In this document: positions 26,500-36,636 of the stretch, piece by piece
How positions within the stretch are numbered: the first letter of the stretch is position 1
Layout: the number at the start of each line of letters is the position of its first letter
Source of the DNA: Williamsia sp. CHRR-6
Lineage (GTDB): Bacteria; Actinomycetota; Actinomycetes; Mycobacteriales; Mycobacteriaceae
Direction: 5' to 3'
Assembly (NCBI RefSeq): GCF_018474015.1
Contig: NZ_JAHCSG010000001.1
Coordinates: 992,001-1,056,000 of the forward strand
Length of the DNA: 64,000 nt
Notes under the pieces: model-generated
Database searches by the model: none
What the model saw: only the letters and a program-made list of their open reading frames with translations
What the model was told of the DNA's origin: nothing
Position numbers and translations under genes: made by a program

Positions 26500-26543
26500 T
26501 GGACCGCACCGCCGGACCGCTGTACACTCGAACGTATGATCGA
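26500..26543 (+). promoter_or_regulatory. LexA SOS box over a leaderless promoter
   Basis: TGGACC (26500-26505), 17 bases, then TACACT (26523-26528) form a plausible promoter, with the ATG at 26536 at the predicted start of transcription. TCGAAC-GTAT-GATCGA (26528-26543) differs from the mycobacterial SOS box TCGAAC-N4-GTTCGA at one base and covers the start codon. SOS control of 13E12/DUF222 genes is known in Mycobacterium tuberculosis. Confidence 0.72.
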
Positions 26544-27861
26544 ATCGGCGAACCACGCGGCTGCACGCGCCCTGCAGTCGTTCCTGTCGTCTCTCGCCGA
26601 CCTTCCCGCGGCAAGCGATGAGGCAGACGCCGTCAACAGGATCGCGCTCCTGGAATCGATCAAAGCCGGATGTGCTGCGGCACAGGTGGTCGAGACCATG
26701 CGCCTGGAAGAACTGCGATTGCAGGCGCAGACGCAGGCCGGCGTCCCGACGGCACGCCGGGGTCGCGGCCTGGCCGCCGAGGTCGCGTTGGCCCGCAGAG
26801 CCTCTGGATCCACTGGTGGCCGCCACCTCGGGTTCGCGCGAGCACTGATGCGCGAGATGCCCTACACCCGAGCCGCTTTGGCGGCTGGAGTACTGACGGA
26901 GTGGCGCGCCACCATCCTCGTACGTGAGACCGCTCATCTCACCCGCACAGACCGCGAGGAGATCGACCGTCGCCTGTGCGCCGACGTCTCATCCCTCGAC
27001 GGCCTGGGCGACCGAGCGCTCGACGCCGAGGCCAAACGCTTGGCCTACGAACTCGATCCACAGGCCGTCGTCGACCGCCACACGCTGGCGACATCTGATC
27101 GTCGCGTGTCCACCCGACCCGCCCCCGACGGGATGGTGCGCCTGTCTGCACTGCTGCCGTTGACCGCGGGGATCTCGGTGTACGCGACGTTGAAGAGGCA
27201 CGCCGATGCCACCGTTGGCGCCGACGAACGCACTCACTCCCAGGTCATGGCCGACGCCCTGGTCGAACGGGTGACCGGCGTCTCATCGGTCGACCAGATC
27301 CCGGTCGCGGTGAATCTCGTTGTCTCCGATGAGGTCTTGTTGGGATCGGGCTCCGCCGCTGCGCAGGTAGCAGGCCATGGTCCCATTCCCGCCGCCATCG
27401 GGCGCGCGATCGTGCAGACCGCGGTGGACGCGAACGCACGGACCACCCTGCGTCGCATCTATACGGCACCCGCCTCGGGCGCGCTGGTGGCCATGGACTC
27501 CGCTGCACGCCTGTTCCCCGCCGGACTCGCACAGTTCCTCGACACCCGCGACCAGGGGTGCCGCATCCCCTACTGCGACAACCCCATCGGCGAACACGAT
27601 CATGCGCAACCCCACGCCGACGGCGGAAAGACAACGGCAGCAAACGGATTGGGCATGTGCCGAAGTCACAATCGAGCCAAACAGAACCCCGGCTGGTACG
27701 TGGCCACCCGAGATGGCACCCGCACCGCACGTCACACGGCCACCGTCACCACCCCGACCGGACACACCCATGTCTCTCATGCCCCGCCACCACCGGGCCA
27801 TCACGACCCCGAGGACAGTGCTGTCGAGCGCCGGGTCCGAGAGTGGTTGAACGCTGCCTAG
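26536..27861 (+). CDS. DUF222-HNH (13E12-type) protein
   Basis: A 441-residue member of the 13E12 repeat family: an N-terminal helical DUF222 domain (about residues 20-330) and a C-terminal HNH nuclease domain. The latter shows RDQGCRIPYC, GEHDHAQPHADGGKT and NGLGMCRSHN, the Cys/His framework of HNH enzymes. ATG 26536 was chosen because the promoter and SOS box sit on it; the open frame back to 26269 is non-family sequence. The family is abundant in Gordonia and mycobacteria. A nuclease role in DNA damage or mobile DNA is assumed from the domain and is not demonstrated for this gene. Confidence 0.9.
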   Translation: MIESANHAAARALQSFLSSLADLPAASDEADAVNRIALLESIKAGCAAAQVVETMRLEELRLQAQTQAGVPTARRGRGLAAEVALARRASGSTGGRHLGFARALMREMPYTRAALAAGVLTEWRATILVRETAHLTRTDREEIDRRLCADVSSLDGLGDRALDAEAKRLAYELDPQAVVDRHTLATSDRRVSTRPAPDGMVRLSALLPLTAGISVYATLKRHADATVGADERTHSQVMADALVERVTGVSSVDQIPVAVNLVVSDEVLLGSGSAAAQVAGHGPIPAAIGRAIVQTAVDANARTTLRRIYTAPASGALVAMDSAARLFPAGLAQFLDTRDQGCRIPYCDNPIGEHDHAQPHADGGKTTAANGLGMCRSHNRAKQNPGWYVATRDGTRTARHTATVTTPTGHTHVSHAPPPPGHHDPEDSAVERRVREWLNAA

Positions 27862-27872
27862 ATTCGTCTGCG

Positions 27873-28853
27873 CTAGATTCGTCTGCGCTGGCGGGCGAAC
27901 TCGGCGAGCACCACACCGGCGGCCACCGATGCGTTGAGGCTCTCCACCGGCCCGGCCATGGGGATCGACAGAATCGAATCGCAACTCTCCCGCACCAACC
28001 GCGACAAGCCCTTGCCCTCCGAGCCGACCACGATGACCGTGGGTCCGGTGCCGTCGTAGGAGTCCAGGTCGGTGTCACCGTCGGCGTCGAGACCCACCAG
28101 CTGCGTCCCGTCGGCAGCCCAATCCTTGAGCGTCCGAGTGAGATTGGGTGCCTGCGCCACTGGAAGACGAGCTGCGGCACCAGCACTGGTGCGCCACGCC
28201 ACCGCGGTCACACTCGCGCTGCGCCGCGCAGGGATGACCACGCCGTGCCCACCGAACGCGGCCACCGAGCGGATCACCGCACCGAGGTTGCGTGGATCGG
28301 TGATGTTGTCCAAGGCCACCAGCAGCGGCGGCGTACCGCTGGCCACCGCAGCGGCCATCACATCGCCAGGATGGGCGTACCGATACGGCGGAACCTGCAA
28401 TGCGATGCCTTGATGCAGCCCGTTGGAACTCATCCGGTCCAGCTCGGACTTCTGCGCCTCGAGGATGGAGACCCCCGTGTTGCCCGCGATCGCCACCGCC
28501 TCGGACACCCGCTCGTCGGGAGTGCCCCCGACCATCACGTACAGCGCGGTGGCCGGAACGCCCGCGCGCAGACATTCCACCACCGGGTTACGACCTACCA
28601 CGTACTCCGGCGCGTCCTCGTCGCGGCGGCGCGTGGCACCCGAGCGCCCCGCACCGGCACGCCCCACACCCGAGGTCGCCTTCGCCGCAGCCTTCGCCCG
28701 CTTGTGCGCGGCGTGATACGGCCGATCCTCGGCCTTCGGGGTGGCGCCACGACCTTCGAGGCCACGGCGACGGTTGCCGCCCGAACCGGCGACCTGCCCC
28801 TTCTTCGTACCGTCCTTGCGGACCGCACCCTTACGTCGCGAATTGCCCGCCAT
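27873..28853 (-). CDS. rlmB: 23S rRNA (guanosine-2'-O-)-methyltransferase RlmB/TrmH family
   Basis: A 326-residue SpoU-family methyltransferase that methylates a ribose 2'-OH, in RlmB of 23S rRNA G2251. A basic, disordered N-terminus of about 80 residues precedes the L30-like substrate domain ([16 protein letters not shown]). The catalytic knot follows, with [23 protein letters not shown] and the C-terminal [14 protein letters not shown] motif. Its ATG shares one base with the cysS stop (TGATG). The cysS-rlmB order is conserved in mycobacteria. Confidence 0.93.
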   Translation of the reverse strand: MAGNSRRKGAVRKDGTKKGQVAGSGGNRRRGLEGRGATPKAEDRPYHAAHKRAKAAAKATSGVGRAGAGRSGATRRRDEDAPEYVVGRNPVVECLRAGVPATALYVMVGGTPDERVSEAVAIAGNTGVSILEAQKSELDRMSSNGLHQGIALQVPPYRYAHPGDVMAAAVASGTPPLLVALDNITDPRNLGAVIRSVAAFGGHGVVIPARRSASVTAVAWRTSAGAAARLPVAQAPNLTRTLKDWAADGTQLVGLDADGDTDLDSYDGTGPTVIVVGSEGKGLSRLVRESCDSILSIPMAGPVESLNASVAAGVVLAEFARQRRRI

Positions 28854-30244
28854 CAGTTGCGTCCCTTGAGGTTCCATTGCGCACCGTCGGGGGTGTCGGT
28901 CACTTCCACCCCGGCCTGCGCCAGTCGGTCGCGCACCGCGTCTGCGGTGGCGTAGTCCTTGTCCGCACGGGCGGTGGCCCGGCGATCGAGTTCGGCGCGG
29001 ACCAAGACATCGAGTGCCTCGATCGCCGGCGAGTCATCACCGACCGACACCCACTGCGGGTCGAGCGGATCCACCCCGAGGATGCCCGCCATCGCCCGCA
29101 CCGACGCCGCCGCAACCAGGGCGCCGACCGTGTCGCCGGACTCCAACGCGGTGTTGCCCACCCGAACCGTGTTGTGCAGCACTGCGATTGCCGCCGGCAC
29201 CCCCAGATCGTCGTCGAGCGCGGCGACGAAATCGTCCGGCAGATCCCCCACCGACACCTCGCCGACACGCGAGACCACCCGCTGCACAAAGGATTCCACT
29301 CGCCGGTAGGCCGCAGCGGCATCATGCAACGCGCCCTCGGAGTACTCGATCATCGACCGGTAGTGCGCACTGCCCAGGTAGTAGCGCAGCTCCACCGCGC
29401 GCACCCGCTGCAGCATCGCCGGAATCGACACCACGTTGCCCAACGACTTGCTCATCTTCTCCCCACCCATGGTCACCCAGCCGTTGTGTAACCAGTAGGC
29501 GGCGAAACCATCCCCGGCACCGTGGGCCTGAGCGATCTCGTTCTCGTGGTGCGGGAAGATGAGATCCATTCCCCCGCAGTGGATGTCAAACTCACCACCC
29601 AGTAGCGAGGTGGCCATCGCCGAGCACTCCAGGTGCCAGCCCGGCCGACCGTCACCCCACGGGGTGGGCCAGGACGGCTCGCCCGGTTTGGCCGCCTTCC
29701 ACAGCGTGAAGTCCCGGTCGTCGCGTTTGCCGGTGCCCGCGCTCTCCCCCTGGTGCACGTCGTCGAGCCGATGGCCCGAGAGCGCGCCGTAGTCGGGGAG
29801 GCTGCGCACGTCGAAGTACACGTTGCCGTCGGCGCAGTAGGCGTGACCACGGTCGATGAGCCGCTGCATGTAGGTGACCATCTGGGTGATGAAGCCGGTG
29901 GCGCGGGGCTCGGCCGAGGGCGCCAGCACCCCCAGCGCGCGGTAGGCGTCGGCGAAGGCACGTTCGTGGGTGGCCGCCCACTCCCACCACGGGCGTCCCG
30001 CGTCGGCGGCCTTGCTGAGGATCTTGTCGTCGATGTCGGTGACGTTGCGCAGGAACAGCACGTCGTACCCGCGGTGGGCCAGCCAGCGCCGCAACACGTC
30101 GAAGGCAATTCCACTGCGCACGTGGCCGATGTGCGGGACACCCTGCACGGTGGCGCCACACAGGTAGATGCTGGCCTCACCGGCACGCAGGGGCGTGAAG
30201 TCTCGCACGTCACGTGCGGCGGTGTCGTACAGGCGCAGGCTCAC
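28853..30244 (-). CDS. cysS: Cysteinyl-tRNA synthetase
   Basis: A 463-residue class I synthetase charging tRNA-Cys. HIGH (PHIGHVRSG) and KMSKS (EKMSKSLGN) are intact, and zinc ligands are visible in YLCGATV, LECSAMA and FPHHENE. The start is taken as GTG 30244 ([11 protein letters not shown] follows), which matches family N-termini; the frame runs open to 30304 without family sequence. In mycobacteria ispD and ispF lie upstream of cysS; here a divergent permease does, so the local order has been rearranged. Confidence 0.95.
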   Translation of the reverse strand: MSLRLYDTAARDVRDFTPLRAGEASIYLCGATVQGVPHIGHVRSGIAFDVLRRWLAHRGYDVLFLRNVTDIDDKILSKAADAGRPWWEWAATHERAFADAYRALGVLAPSAEPRATGFITQMVTYMQRLIDRGHAYCADGNVYFDVRSLPDYGALSGHRLDDVHQGESAGTGKRDDRDFTLWKAAKPGEPSWPTPWGDGRPGWHLECSAMATSLLGGEFDIHCGGMDLIFPHHENEIAQAHGAGDGFAAYWLHNGWVTMGGEKMSKSLGNVVSIPAMLQRVRAVELRYYLGSAHYRSMIEYSEGALHDAAAAYRRVESFVQRVVSRVGEVSVGDLPDDFVAALDDDLGVPAAIAVLHNTVRVGNTALESGDTVGALVAAASVRAMAGILGVDPLDPQWVSVGDDSPAIEALDVLVRAELDRRATARADKDYATADAVRDRLAQAGVEVTDTPDGAQWNLKGRN

Positions 30245-30369
30245 GACACCGAACCTTACTGGAGCGACACGCCCGGTCCCGCGCGCTGTGGCCTGCGTGG
30301 ACACCGGGACGCCGTTAGCCTCTGCCCATCGCAGCGTCAGCAGACCAGGCCAGGTGAGAGGGCGATCAG

Positions 30370-31668
30370 ATGAAGACGATGTTCGGGTGGCAATTGCACG
30401 GCGACGGCAAGACGGTCGCAGCGACCGGCATCGTGCGTCCCGGCGAGCGACTCAGCTGGCCACGCACCATCGGTCTGGGCGGCCAGCACATCATCGCGAT
30501 GTTCGGCGCCACCTTCCTGGTGCCCGTCCTCACCGGCTTCCCGCCGTCGACCACCCTGTTCTTCTCCGGCGTGGGCACCCTGCTGTTCCTGGTCATCACC
30601 GGCAACCGGCTGCCCAGCTACCTGGGCTCGTCGTTCGCGTTCATCGCACCGATCACCGCCGCCACCGCCTCCGACGGGCGCGGTGGCGCACTGTTGGGCA
30701 TCCTGGCCACCGGCGTGCTGTTGGCGCTGGTGGGGGTGGTGGTGATGGTCACCGGCACCGGTTGGATCGAGACGCTCATGCCGCCGGTGGTGGCCGGGGC
30801 GATCATCGCGCTGATCGGCCTGAACCTGTCCGGCGCCGCGACGACGAACTTTCAGAAGGCGCCGTGGACCGCGGTGGTCACCCTGACCGCGGTCCTGGTG
30901 CTCACCGTGGTGGGACCAGGCCTCGTCTCGCGGCTGGCCATCCTCGCGGGTGTGGCCGTGGGTTACGCGTTCGCCGCGCTCGCCGGCGACGTCTCTTTCG
31001 ATGCAGTCGGCGCGGCGGACTGGGTGGGGCTGCCCGATTTCGCCCATCCCACGCTGGCGTGGTCGGTGCTGCCGGCCTTCCTGCCGGTGGTGTTGGTGCT
31101 GGTGGCCGAGAACGTCGGTCATGTGCGCAGCGTCGCCCACCTGGCCGAGGACCCCTCCATCAACCGCGCGACCGGTCGTGCGCTGTTGGCCGACGGTCTG
31201 GCCACCACGCTGGCCGGCGCCGGCGGCGGATCGGGCACCACCACCTACGGCGAGAACATCGGCGTGATGGCCGCTACCCGCGTCTACTCCACCGCCGCCT
31301 ACTGGGTGGCCGGTGTGGTGGCTGTGCTACTGGGCCTCTCACCCAAGGTGGGCGCACTGATCAACACCATCCCGCCGGGCGTGCTGGGCGGGGTGACGGT
31401 GGCCCTCTACGGCTTGATCGGCGTCATCGGCGTCAAGATCTGGATCGACAACAAGGTCGACTTCTCCCGCCCGGTCAACCAGCTGACCGCCGCGGTGGCC
31501 CTGGTGATCGGCATCGGCAACCTCACCCTGTCGTTCGGCCACGACATCGTGCTCACCGGTATCGCGCTGGGCTCGGTGGCGGCGGTGGTGGTCTTTCATG
31601 CGATGACCGCGCTGCAGCGCCTGACACGCGGAAAACCGGACGCCGGCGTTCTGTCTGCCAGAATCTGA
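30370..31668 (+). CDS. Uracil/xanthine permease (NCS2 family)
   Basis: A 432-residue nucleobase:cation symporter of the NCS2/UraA family with about 12-14 membrane segments. Family motifs are [17 protein letters not shown] at the N-terminus, [10 protein letters not shown] with the substrate-binding Glu, and the NAT-like [13 protein letters not shown]. These favour uracil or a related base. The start at ATG 30370 follows a GAGAGGG. It is divergent from cysS with a 125-base gap. Confidence 0.92.
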   Translation: MKTMFGWQLHGDGKTVAATGIVRPGERLSWPRTIGLGGQHIIAMFGATFLVPVLTGFPPSTTLFFSGVGTLLFLVITGNRLPSYLGSSFAFIAPITAATASDGRGGALLGILATGVLLALVGVVVMVTGTGWIETLMPPVVAGAIIALIGLNLSGAATTNFQKAPWTAVVTLTAVLVLTVVGPGLVSRLAILAGVAVGYAFAALAGDVSFDAVGAADWVGLPDFAHPTLAWSVLPAFLPVVLVLVAENVGHVRSVAHLAEDPSINRATGRALLADGLATTLAGAGGGSGTTTYGENIGVMAATRVYSTAAYWVAGVVAVLLGLSPKVGALINTIPPGVLGGVTVALYGLIGVIGVKIWIDNKVDFSRPVNQLTAAVALVIGIGNLTLSFGHDIVLTGIALGSVAAVVVFHAMTALQRLTRGKPDAGVLSARI

Positions 31669-31698
31669 TGCCTGGTTCGGGTTCGCCGGATTGATCGT

Positions 31699-33030
31699 GT
31701 GCGTATGTCAGCCACGTCACATTCCCGCTCGGCACATTCCCGCTCGGCCCTGTGGGTCGTGGTGCTCTGCTGGTCGCTGGTCATCTTCGACGGCTACGAC
31801 CTCATCGTCTACGGGGCCACCATCCCCGCGCTGCTGCGTGAGCCCGGCTGGCCGCTGACCCCCGACGACGCCGGACACCTGGGCAGCCTCGCCTTCGCAG
31901 GCATGCTCGTCGGCGCCCTGTGTGGCGGTGCACTGGCCGACCGGTTCGGTCGCCGACGCGCGATCATCGGCGCCACGCTGTGGTTCAGCGTGTGGACCGG
32001 GGTGTGCGGATGGGCCACTGGGCCCGAACAATTCGGTCTGATGCGCTTTCTGGCCGGGCTTGGCCTGGGTGCACTCATCCCGTCGGCCAACGCGCTGACC
32101 ACCGAGTTCGTCACACCCCGATGGCGTTCGGTGGTGACCACGGCGATGATGTCGGGGGTGCCGTTGGGTGGTGCGCTGGCCTCGGTGGTGGCGTTGCAGG
32201 TCATCGACGATCATGGCTGGGCGCCGTTGTACCACTTCGGATTTCTCGGTCTGGTGCTCGCGGCGGCGGCCGCCGTGGCGTTGCCGGAGTCACCGACGTG
32301 GCTGCGCAGCCGCAACCACCTCGAGCAGGCCGCGCGCATCGAAGCCAACTACCGGTTGCGGCCCACACCAACGCTTGTCGGCCCCGGCCCCACGGCGGCG
32401 CGCACCGTGCTGCGGCGCCCGTACGCGTTGAGCACCGCACTGTTCGTCCTGGCCACCACCGCCACCATGTTCACCTGGTACGGGTTGGGCACCTGGCTGC
32501 CCAAGCTGACCCGCGCCGACGCCCGCTTCGACCTGGGCAGCGATCCCGTCACCTACCTGCTGGCCCTCAACCTCGGAGCGGTGGCGGTGTCTGGGGTGAC
32601 CGCCTGGAGCGCAACACGTTTCGGCGCGCTGCGGGTGGCGGTGGTGGCCGCCTCGGCGGGGGCGCTGAGCCTGGCCGCGCTCACCACCTTCCCGTCGTCG
32701 GTGGGCCTGGTCTACGGGCTGTTGATCATCGCGGGTGCCGGCAGCCACGGCACTCTGTGCCTGGTGATCGCGGCCATCGCCGGGCACTACCCCGACGGCG
32801 TGCGCGGCACCGCGCTGGGTGCGTCGCTGGGTGGCGGGCGTATCGGAGCGGTGATCGCCCCCACCGCCGCAGGATGGATCCTCACTCGAGACCCCACCAG
32901 CGCGACGGGCAGCATCGGATTGTTCGCGGCGGCGTCGGGGGTCGCCGCGGCACTGTTGCTGCTGCTGTACCTGCGGTCAGCTCGGCCGCAGGTACAGCCG
33001 ACGCCGGTGACGGCGGCGCTGGCCCGCTGA
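31699..33030 (+). CDS. MFS aromatic acid:proton symporter (AAHS family)
   Basis: A 443-residue major facilitator with 12 predicted membrane helices. The family signature DGYDLIVYG lies in the first helix and GALADRFGRR follows helix 2; both are typical of AAHS importers such as BenK, PcaK and GenK. GTG 31699 or ATG 31705 may be the start. A 15-base tandem duplication near the start encodes SHSRSAHSRSA. Together with the gentisate genes next to it, gentisate or 3-hydroxybenzoate is the likely substrate. Confidence 0.88.
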   Translation: MRMSATSHSRSAHSRSALWVVVLCWSLVIFDGYDLIVYGATIPALLREPGWPLTPDDAGHLGSLAFAGMLVGALCGGALADRFGRRRAIIGATLWFSVWTGVCGWATGPEQFGLMRFLAGLGLGALIPSANALTTEFVTPRWRSVVTTAMMSGVPLGGALASVVALQVIDDHGWAPLYHFGFLGLVLAAAAAVALPESPTWLRSRNHLEQAARIEANYRLRPTPTLVGPGPTAARTVLRRPYALSTALFVLATTATMFTWYGLGTWLPKLTRADARFDLGSDPVTYLLALNLGAVAVSGVTAWSATRFGALRVAVVAASAGALSLAALTTFPSSVGLVYGLLIIAGAGSHGTLCLVIAAIAGHYPDGVRGTALGASLGGGRIGAVIAPTAAGWILTRDPTSATGSIGLFAAASGVAAALLLLLYLRSARPQVQPTPVTAALAR

Positions 33031-33049
33031 CGACACGGGGTCGACGCGG

Positions 33050-33823
33050 TCAGGAAGTCTCGGTGAGGTGGCCCTCGATCTGGGCGGCCGCCCGCCGTAG
33101 CCGTTCCACCAGCCACGGCAACCGGTGTCGGTCGTAGCGGACGCTGGGCATGGCCACGGCCAGCCCCGCCACAGGTCCGTCGGCGCCTCGCACGGCCACC
33201 CCCACCGCCACGATGCCCCGTTCGGAGCGTTCAGAATTGAGCGCGAACCCCGCACGACGCACCTTGGCCAACTCGCCCTGCAGACGGGTCGGGTCGGGCC
33301 GTTCGGCCAGTTCCTCTGGGTCGGCGGGTGCTGCGGTGTACAGCTCGTGCACCTCGGTGGGATCCAACGCCGCCAGCAACACCATGCCGCCGGAGGTCAG
33401 GTGAGCGGGGAACGCCATACCTTCGCGCGAGGTGACCCGAAGTGCGGCAGCACATTCCACGCTGGCGGCAAACCGAACCGAGACTCCCACGCGCACAGTG
33501 AGATTGACCGTCTCACCCAACACCTCCATCAGCTCCAGCATCGTCGGCAGTGCCACCGTTCGCAGCCGCGAGGTCTCCACATACGAGTGGTGGGCCAGCG
33601 CCAACACTCGACCGGGTCGATAGCGGCGACGGTCGTCTTGCTCGGCGAAGTCACGAAACACCAACGTGGACAACAGCCGATGCGCGGTGGAGCGGGCCAC
33701 CCCGAGGCGCTGCGCCACCTCGCTGACGGTCAACGCGCCCTCCATCTGCAACATCACCGCGATGCGCAGGGCGTGGTCGACGCTGGTGACGACGTAGGCC
33801 GGTGGAGTCTTGATCTCCCGCAT
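33050..33823 (-). CDS. IclR-family regulator of gentisate genes
   Basis: A 257-residue IclR-type regulator with an N-terminal winged helix-turn-helix (TVSEVAQRLGVARSTAHRLL, about residues 37-56) and a C-terminal effector-binding domain. It lies between the transporter and the gentisate dioxygenase and is divergent from the latter across 68 bases, the normal layout for local control. An aromatic acid of the pathway is the probable effector. No clear operator dyad was found in the gap. Confidence 0.9.
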   Translation of the reverse strand: MREIKTPPAYVVTSVDHALRIAVMLQMEGALTVSEVAQRLGVARSTAHRLLSTLVFRDFAEQDDRRRYRPGRVLALAHHSYVETSRLRTVALPTMLELMEVLGETVNLTVRVGVSVRFAASVECAAALRVTSREGMAFPAHLTSGGMVLLAALDPTEVHELYTAAPADPEELAERPDPTRLQGELAKVRRAGFALNSERSERGIVAVGVAVRGADGPVAGLAVAMPSVRYDRHRLPWLVERLRRAAAQIEGHLTETS

Positions 33824-33891
33824 CCCGCCACCTCCGTTCCGCCCAGCAGAATCCTAGACGGCATCGGGCTGCCACCGTCGAGCCTTGAACG

Positions 33892-35007
33892 ATGACGACA
33901 GTCGATCAGCCGGGGCTCGATCCGGCGCTCGCGGACCCCGCGCTTGCCGACCTGCATCGCGGGTTCGCCGCCGAGCACCTGGTGCCACTGTGGACCGAGG
34001 TGGGTGACCTGATGCCTGCGCATCCGCGCTCGCAGGCGTGTGCGCACCTGTGGCGGTGGAACCGCCTGCTGGAGTTGGCCGATCGCGCCGGACACCTGGT
34101 GCCGGTGGGTCGCGGCGGAGAGCGACGCGCGCTGGCGTTGGCCAACCCCGGCTTGCCGGGGCGTCCCTTCGCCACCCCCACCATCTGGGCCGCCATCCAG
34201 TACCTGATGCCACACGAGGACGCCCCCGAACACCGACACAGCCAACACGCGTTCCGGTTCGTCGTGGAGGGTCACGGCGTGGCCACCGTCGTCGAGGGTG
34301 ACCCGGTGGCCATGCGGCGCGGCGACTTCCTACCGCAGGCCGGGCTGAACCGGCATGCCCACCACAACACCGCCGACCGACCGATGGCATGGATCGACGG
34401 GCTGGACATCCCGCTGCAGTACGCCTTGGACACCCAGTTCTTCGATGTGGGTCGCGATGCCATCAGCGCCGCCGAACGCGTCCTGCCACCGCGGTCACGA
34501 TCGGAAAAGCTGTGGGGCCATCCGGGATTGACCCCCGTGGGGCACCGATCGCAGCGACCGGGAAGCCCGTTGTTGGCCTACCGCTGGGAGCACACCGATG
34601 CTGCGTTGACCGATCAGTTGGAGTTACAACGCACCGGTCACCCCGGCACCGTCGAACCGGGGCACGCGCTGGTTCGGTTCACCGACCCCCGCACCGGCGG
34701 CGATGCGTTGCCCACCATCCGCGCGCAGTTCCATCGGATTGCGCGCGGGGTCACCACCGCACCGCGGCGCGAGACCGGATCGAGTGTCTACCAGGTGTTC
34801 GACGGGTCGGGGCTGGTGCGCGTGGGCGAGAGCACCTGGAGTGTCACCCGCGGAGACCTGTTCGTGGTGCCCAGTTGGCAGGCGGTGTCGGTCACCTCGC
34901 AGGCAGGCGCGTCAGACTCCGATTCCGGCGCCCTGGACCTGTTCCAGTTCGGCGATGCACCGGTGCTGCACCGGTTGGGGTTGTTCCGCAGCGAGGTGGA
35001 CGCCTGA
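33892..35007 (+). CDS. Gentisate 1,2-dioxygenase
   Basis: A 371-residue bicupin dioxygenase that opens gentisate to maleylpyruvate using Fe(II). The first cupin carries the metal-binding HRHSQHAFRF segment (about residue 117) with a later His in NRHAHHN; the second cupin (SSVYQVFDGSGLVRVGE) lacks the full ligand set, as is usual for the family. Its stop shares a base with the next start (TGATG). Length is typical. Confidence 0.92.
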   Translation: MTTVDQPGLDPALADPALADLHRGFAAEHLVPLWTEVGDLMPAHPRSQACAHLWRWNRLLELADRAGHLVPVGRGGERRALALANPGLPGRPFATPTIWAAIQYLMPHEDAPEHRHSQHAFRFVVEGHGVATVVEGDPVAMRRGDFLPQAGLNRHAHHNTADRPMAWIDGLDIPLQYALDTQFFDVGRDAISAAERVLPPRSRSEKLWGHPGLTPVGHRSQRPGSPLLAYRWEHTDAALTDQLELQRTGHPGTVEPGHALVRFTDPRTGGDALPTIRAQFHRIARGVTTAPRRETGSSVYQVFDGSGLVRVGESTWSVTRGDLFVVPSWQAVSVTSQAGASDSDSGALDLFQFGDAPVLHRLGLFRSEVDA

Positions 35008-35843
35008 TGAAGCTCGCCACCCTGCGCCTCGCCGGTCGCACCCAGGCAGTGCGGGTAGACGCCGACATCGCAACCGAATTGGACGCCCCTGATGTGGGAA
35101 CCCTGTTGGAGCAGGATGATTGGCGAGAACGAGCCGCCACGGCCACCGGTCGCCGTCACGACCTGTCCGCCGCCGAACCAGCACCACTGGTGACACGCCC
35201 GGGCAAGATCGTGTGCGTCGGCTTGAACTATCGCACCCACATCCTGGAGATGGGCCGCGACCTGCCCACCCATCCCACGCTGTTCGCCAAGTACACCGAT
35301 GCGTTGATCGGTGCCCACGATGCCATCCACCATCCGGCCGAGACCGATGCGCTGGACTGGGAGGCGGAGTTGGGTGTGGTGATCGGCGCCTCGGTGCGCC
35401 GCGCCGACGAACAGCAGGCGGCCGCCGCCATCGCCGGCTTCACCGTGGTCAACGACGTGACATGTCGCGACTGGCAGTTCCGCACCCGAGAGTGGTTGCA
35501 GGGCAAGACATGGGAGCACACCACACCGGTGGGTCCGGTGCTGGTGACACCCGACGAGCTGCCCGGTGGGGTGCGTCCGGTCGTGGCGATCACCTGCAGT
35601 GTGGACCAGCAGATGATGCAGGCCGACACCACCGGCGATCTGGTGTTCGATCCGGTGGCGCTGGTGCAGTACGTCTCGACGATGGTGCGCCTGGCTCCAG
35701 GCGATCTGATCGCCACGGGCACGCCCGGCGGCGTGGGCCATGCACGCACGCCGTCGCTGCGGTTGCAGCCCGGTCATCGGGTGATCACCGAGATCGAGGG
35801 CATCGGGCGGCTGGACAACCTGGTGGTGACCGAACCCCGATGA
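35007..35843 (+). CDS. Fumarylpyruvate hydrolase (FAH family)
   Basis: A 278-residue fumarylacetoacetate-hydrolase-family enzyme; in a gentisate operon it is expected to split fumarylpyruvate to fumarate and pyruvate. Motifs are CVGLNYRTH near residue 72, the metal-binding DWEAELGVVIG near 120, and LIATGTPGGVG near 234. Start ATG 35007 shares one base with the dioxygenase stop, and its own stop overlaps the next start as ATGA. It could act directly on maleylpyruvate, but the isomerase next door makes fumarylpyruvate more likely. Confidence 0.9.
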   Translation: MKLATLRLAGRTQAVRVDADIATELDAPDVGTLLEQDDWRERAATATGRRHDLSAAEPAPLVTRPGKIVCVGLNYRTHILEMGRDLPTHPTLFAKYTDALIGAHDAIHHPAETDALDWEAELGVVIGASVRRADEQQAAAAIAGFTVVNDVTCRDWQFRTREWLQGKTWEHTTPVGPVLVTPDELPGGVRPVVAITCSVDQQMMQADTTGDLVFDPVALVQYVSTMVRLAPGDLIATGTPGGVGHARTPSLRLQPGHRVITEIEGIGRLDNLVVTEPR

Positions 35844-36475
35844 GCGATCGCGAGCAGACCCTGCGATGGGTTGCCGAGGGAACGTTGTTGTGGGCCAGGG
35901 CATTGGATGCGATCGACGACGCCGCGCTGAGTGGCCGGTCAGGTCTGCCCGGCTGGTCTCGAGCACACCTGGTGGCCCATGTGGCGGCCAACGCTCGCGC
36001 ACTACGCAACCTGGTGCACTGGGCCGCCACCGGCGAGCAGACCCCGATGTACGCCTCGTCGCAGCAGCGGGCCGACGACATCGAGGCCGGTTCCCGCCTA
36101 CCGGCCGCCGAACTACGCGACCGGTGGGCCAGCGAGGCCACCGCACTCGACGCCGATCTGGCCGCACTCGACGACACCGCCTGGGGCGCAACGGTTCGCA
36201 CTGCACAGGGTCGCGACCTACCGGCCACCGAGATCCCGTGGCTACGGGCTCGGGAGGTGATGGTGCACGCCGCCGACCTGGCCTCCACGATGTCGTTCGC
36301 CGATCTCCCGGTGGAGTTCCTGCGGGCACTTGAGGTCGACATCCGCGCCCGACGGGGACCCATCCCTGAGGTCACCGGGGCGCTGGAGGATCGGGTGGCG
36401 TGGCTGGCGGGACGTCGACACCACGGGGTGACGCGCAACGGGGTAGAGGTCGGCCCGCTGGCGCCCTGGCTGTGA
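35840..36475 (+). CDS. Mycothiol-dependent maleylpyruvate isomerase
   Basis: A 211-residue member of the MDMPI/DinB-like family that isomerises maleylpyruvate to fumarylpyruvate with mycothiol. The metal-binding pattern is visible in RAHLVAHVAANARAL (about residue 46) and the later LRAREVMVHAADL. It overlaps the FAH gene by four bases. Mycothiol dependence is established for the actinobacterial family, agreeing with the host group. With its neighbours it completes the gentisate lower pathway. Confidence 0.9.
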   Translation: MSDREQTLRWVAEGTLLWARALDAIDDAALSGRSGLPGWSRAHLVAHVAANARALRNLVHWAATGEQTPMYASSQQRADDIEAGSRLPAAELRDRWASEATALDADLAALDDTAWGATVRTAQGRDLPATEIPWLRAREVMVHAADLASTMSFADLPVEFLRALEVDIRARRGPIPEVTGALEDRVAWLAGRRHHGVTRNGVEVGPLAPWL

Positions 36476-36594
36476 CCACCACCTGACGAACACTGAATCA
36501 TCGGTGACTGTCGGCGCACAAACGTGCCGTGCGGCGATCACCACGGACGCCGACGTGCTCACATTCACCCCCTTGCCTATGGCGTAGGTCACAT

Positions 36595-36612
36595 GTTAGA
36601 ACCGCTTCTGAC
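36595..36612. promoter_or_regulatory. Candidate SorC-family operator
   Basis: GTTAGAA-CCGC-TTCTGAC is a 7-4-7 dyad with one mismatch, 24 bases before the SorC-type gene's GTG. It lies in the only sizeable gap before the polyol operon, so it is the best candidate site for autoregulation. Confidence 0.45.
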
Positions 36613-36636
36613 AAAAGTGATTCTCGGTGAACGGAT

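Noticed and set aside
26269-26535. Upstream extension of the DUF222 gene and a separate plus-strand frame at 26274-26621
   Set aside because: Non-family residues; the promoter, SOS box and ATG at 26536 define the start.
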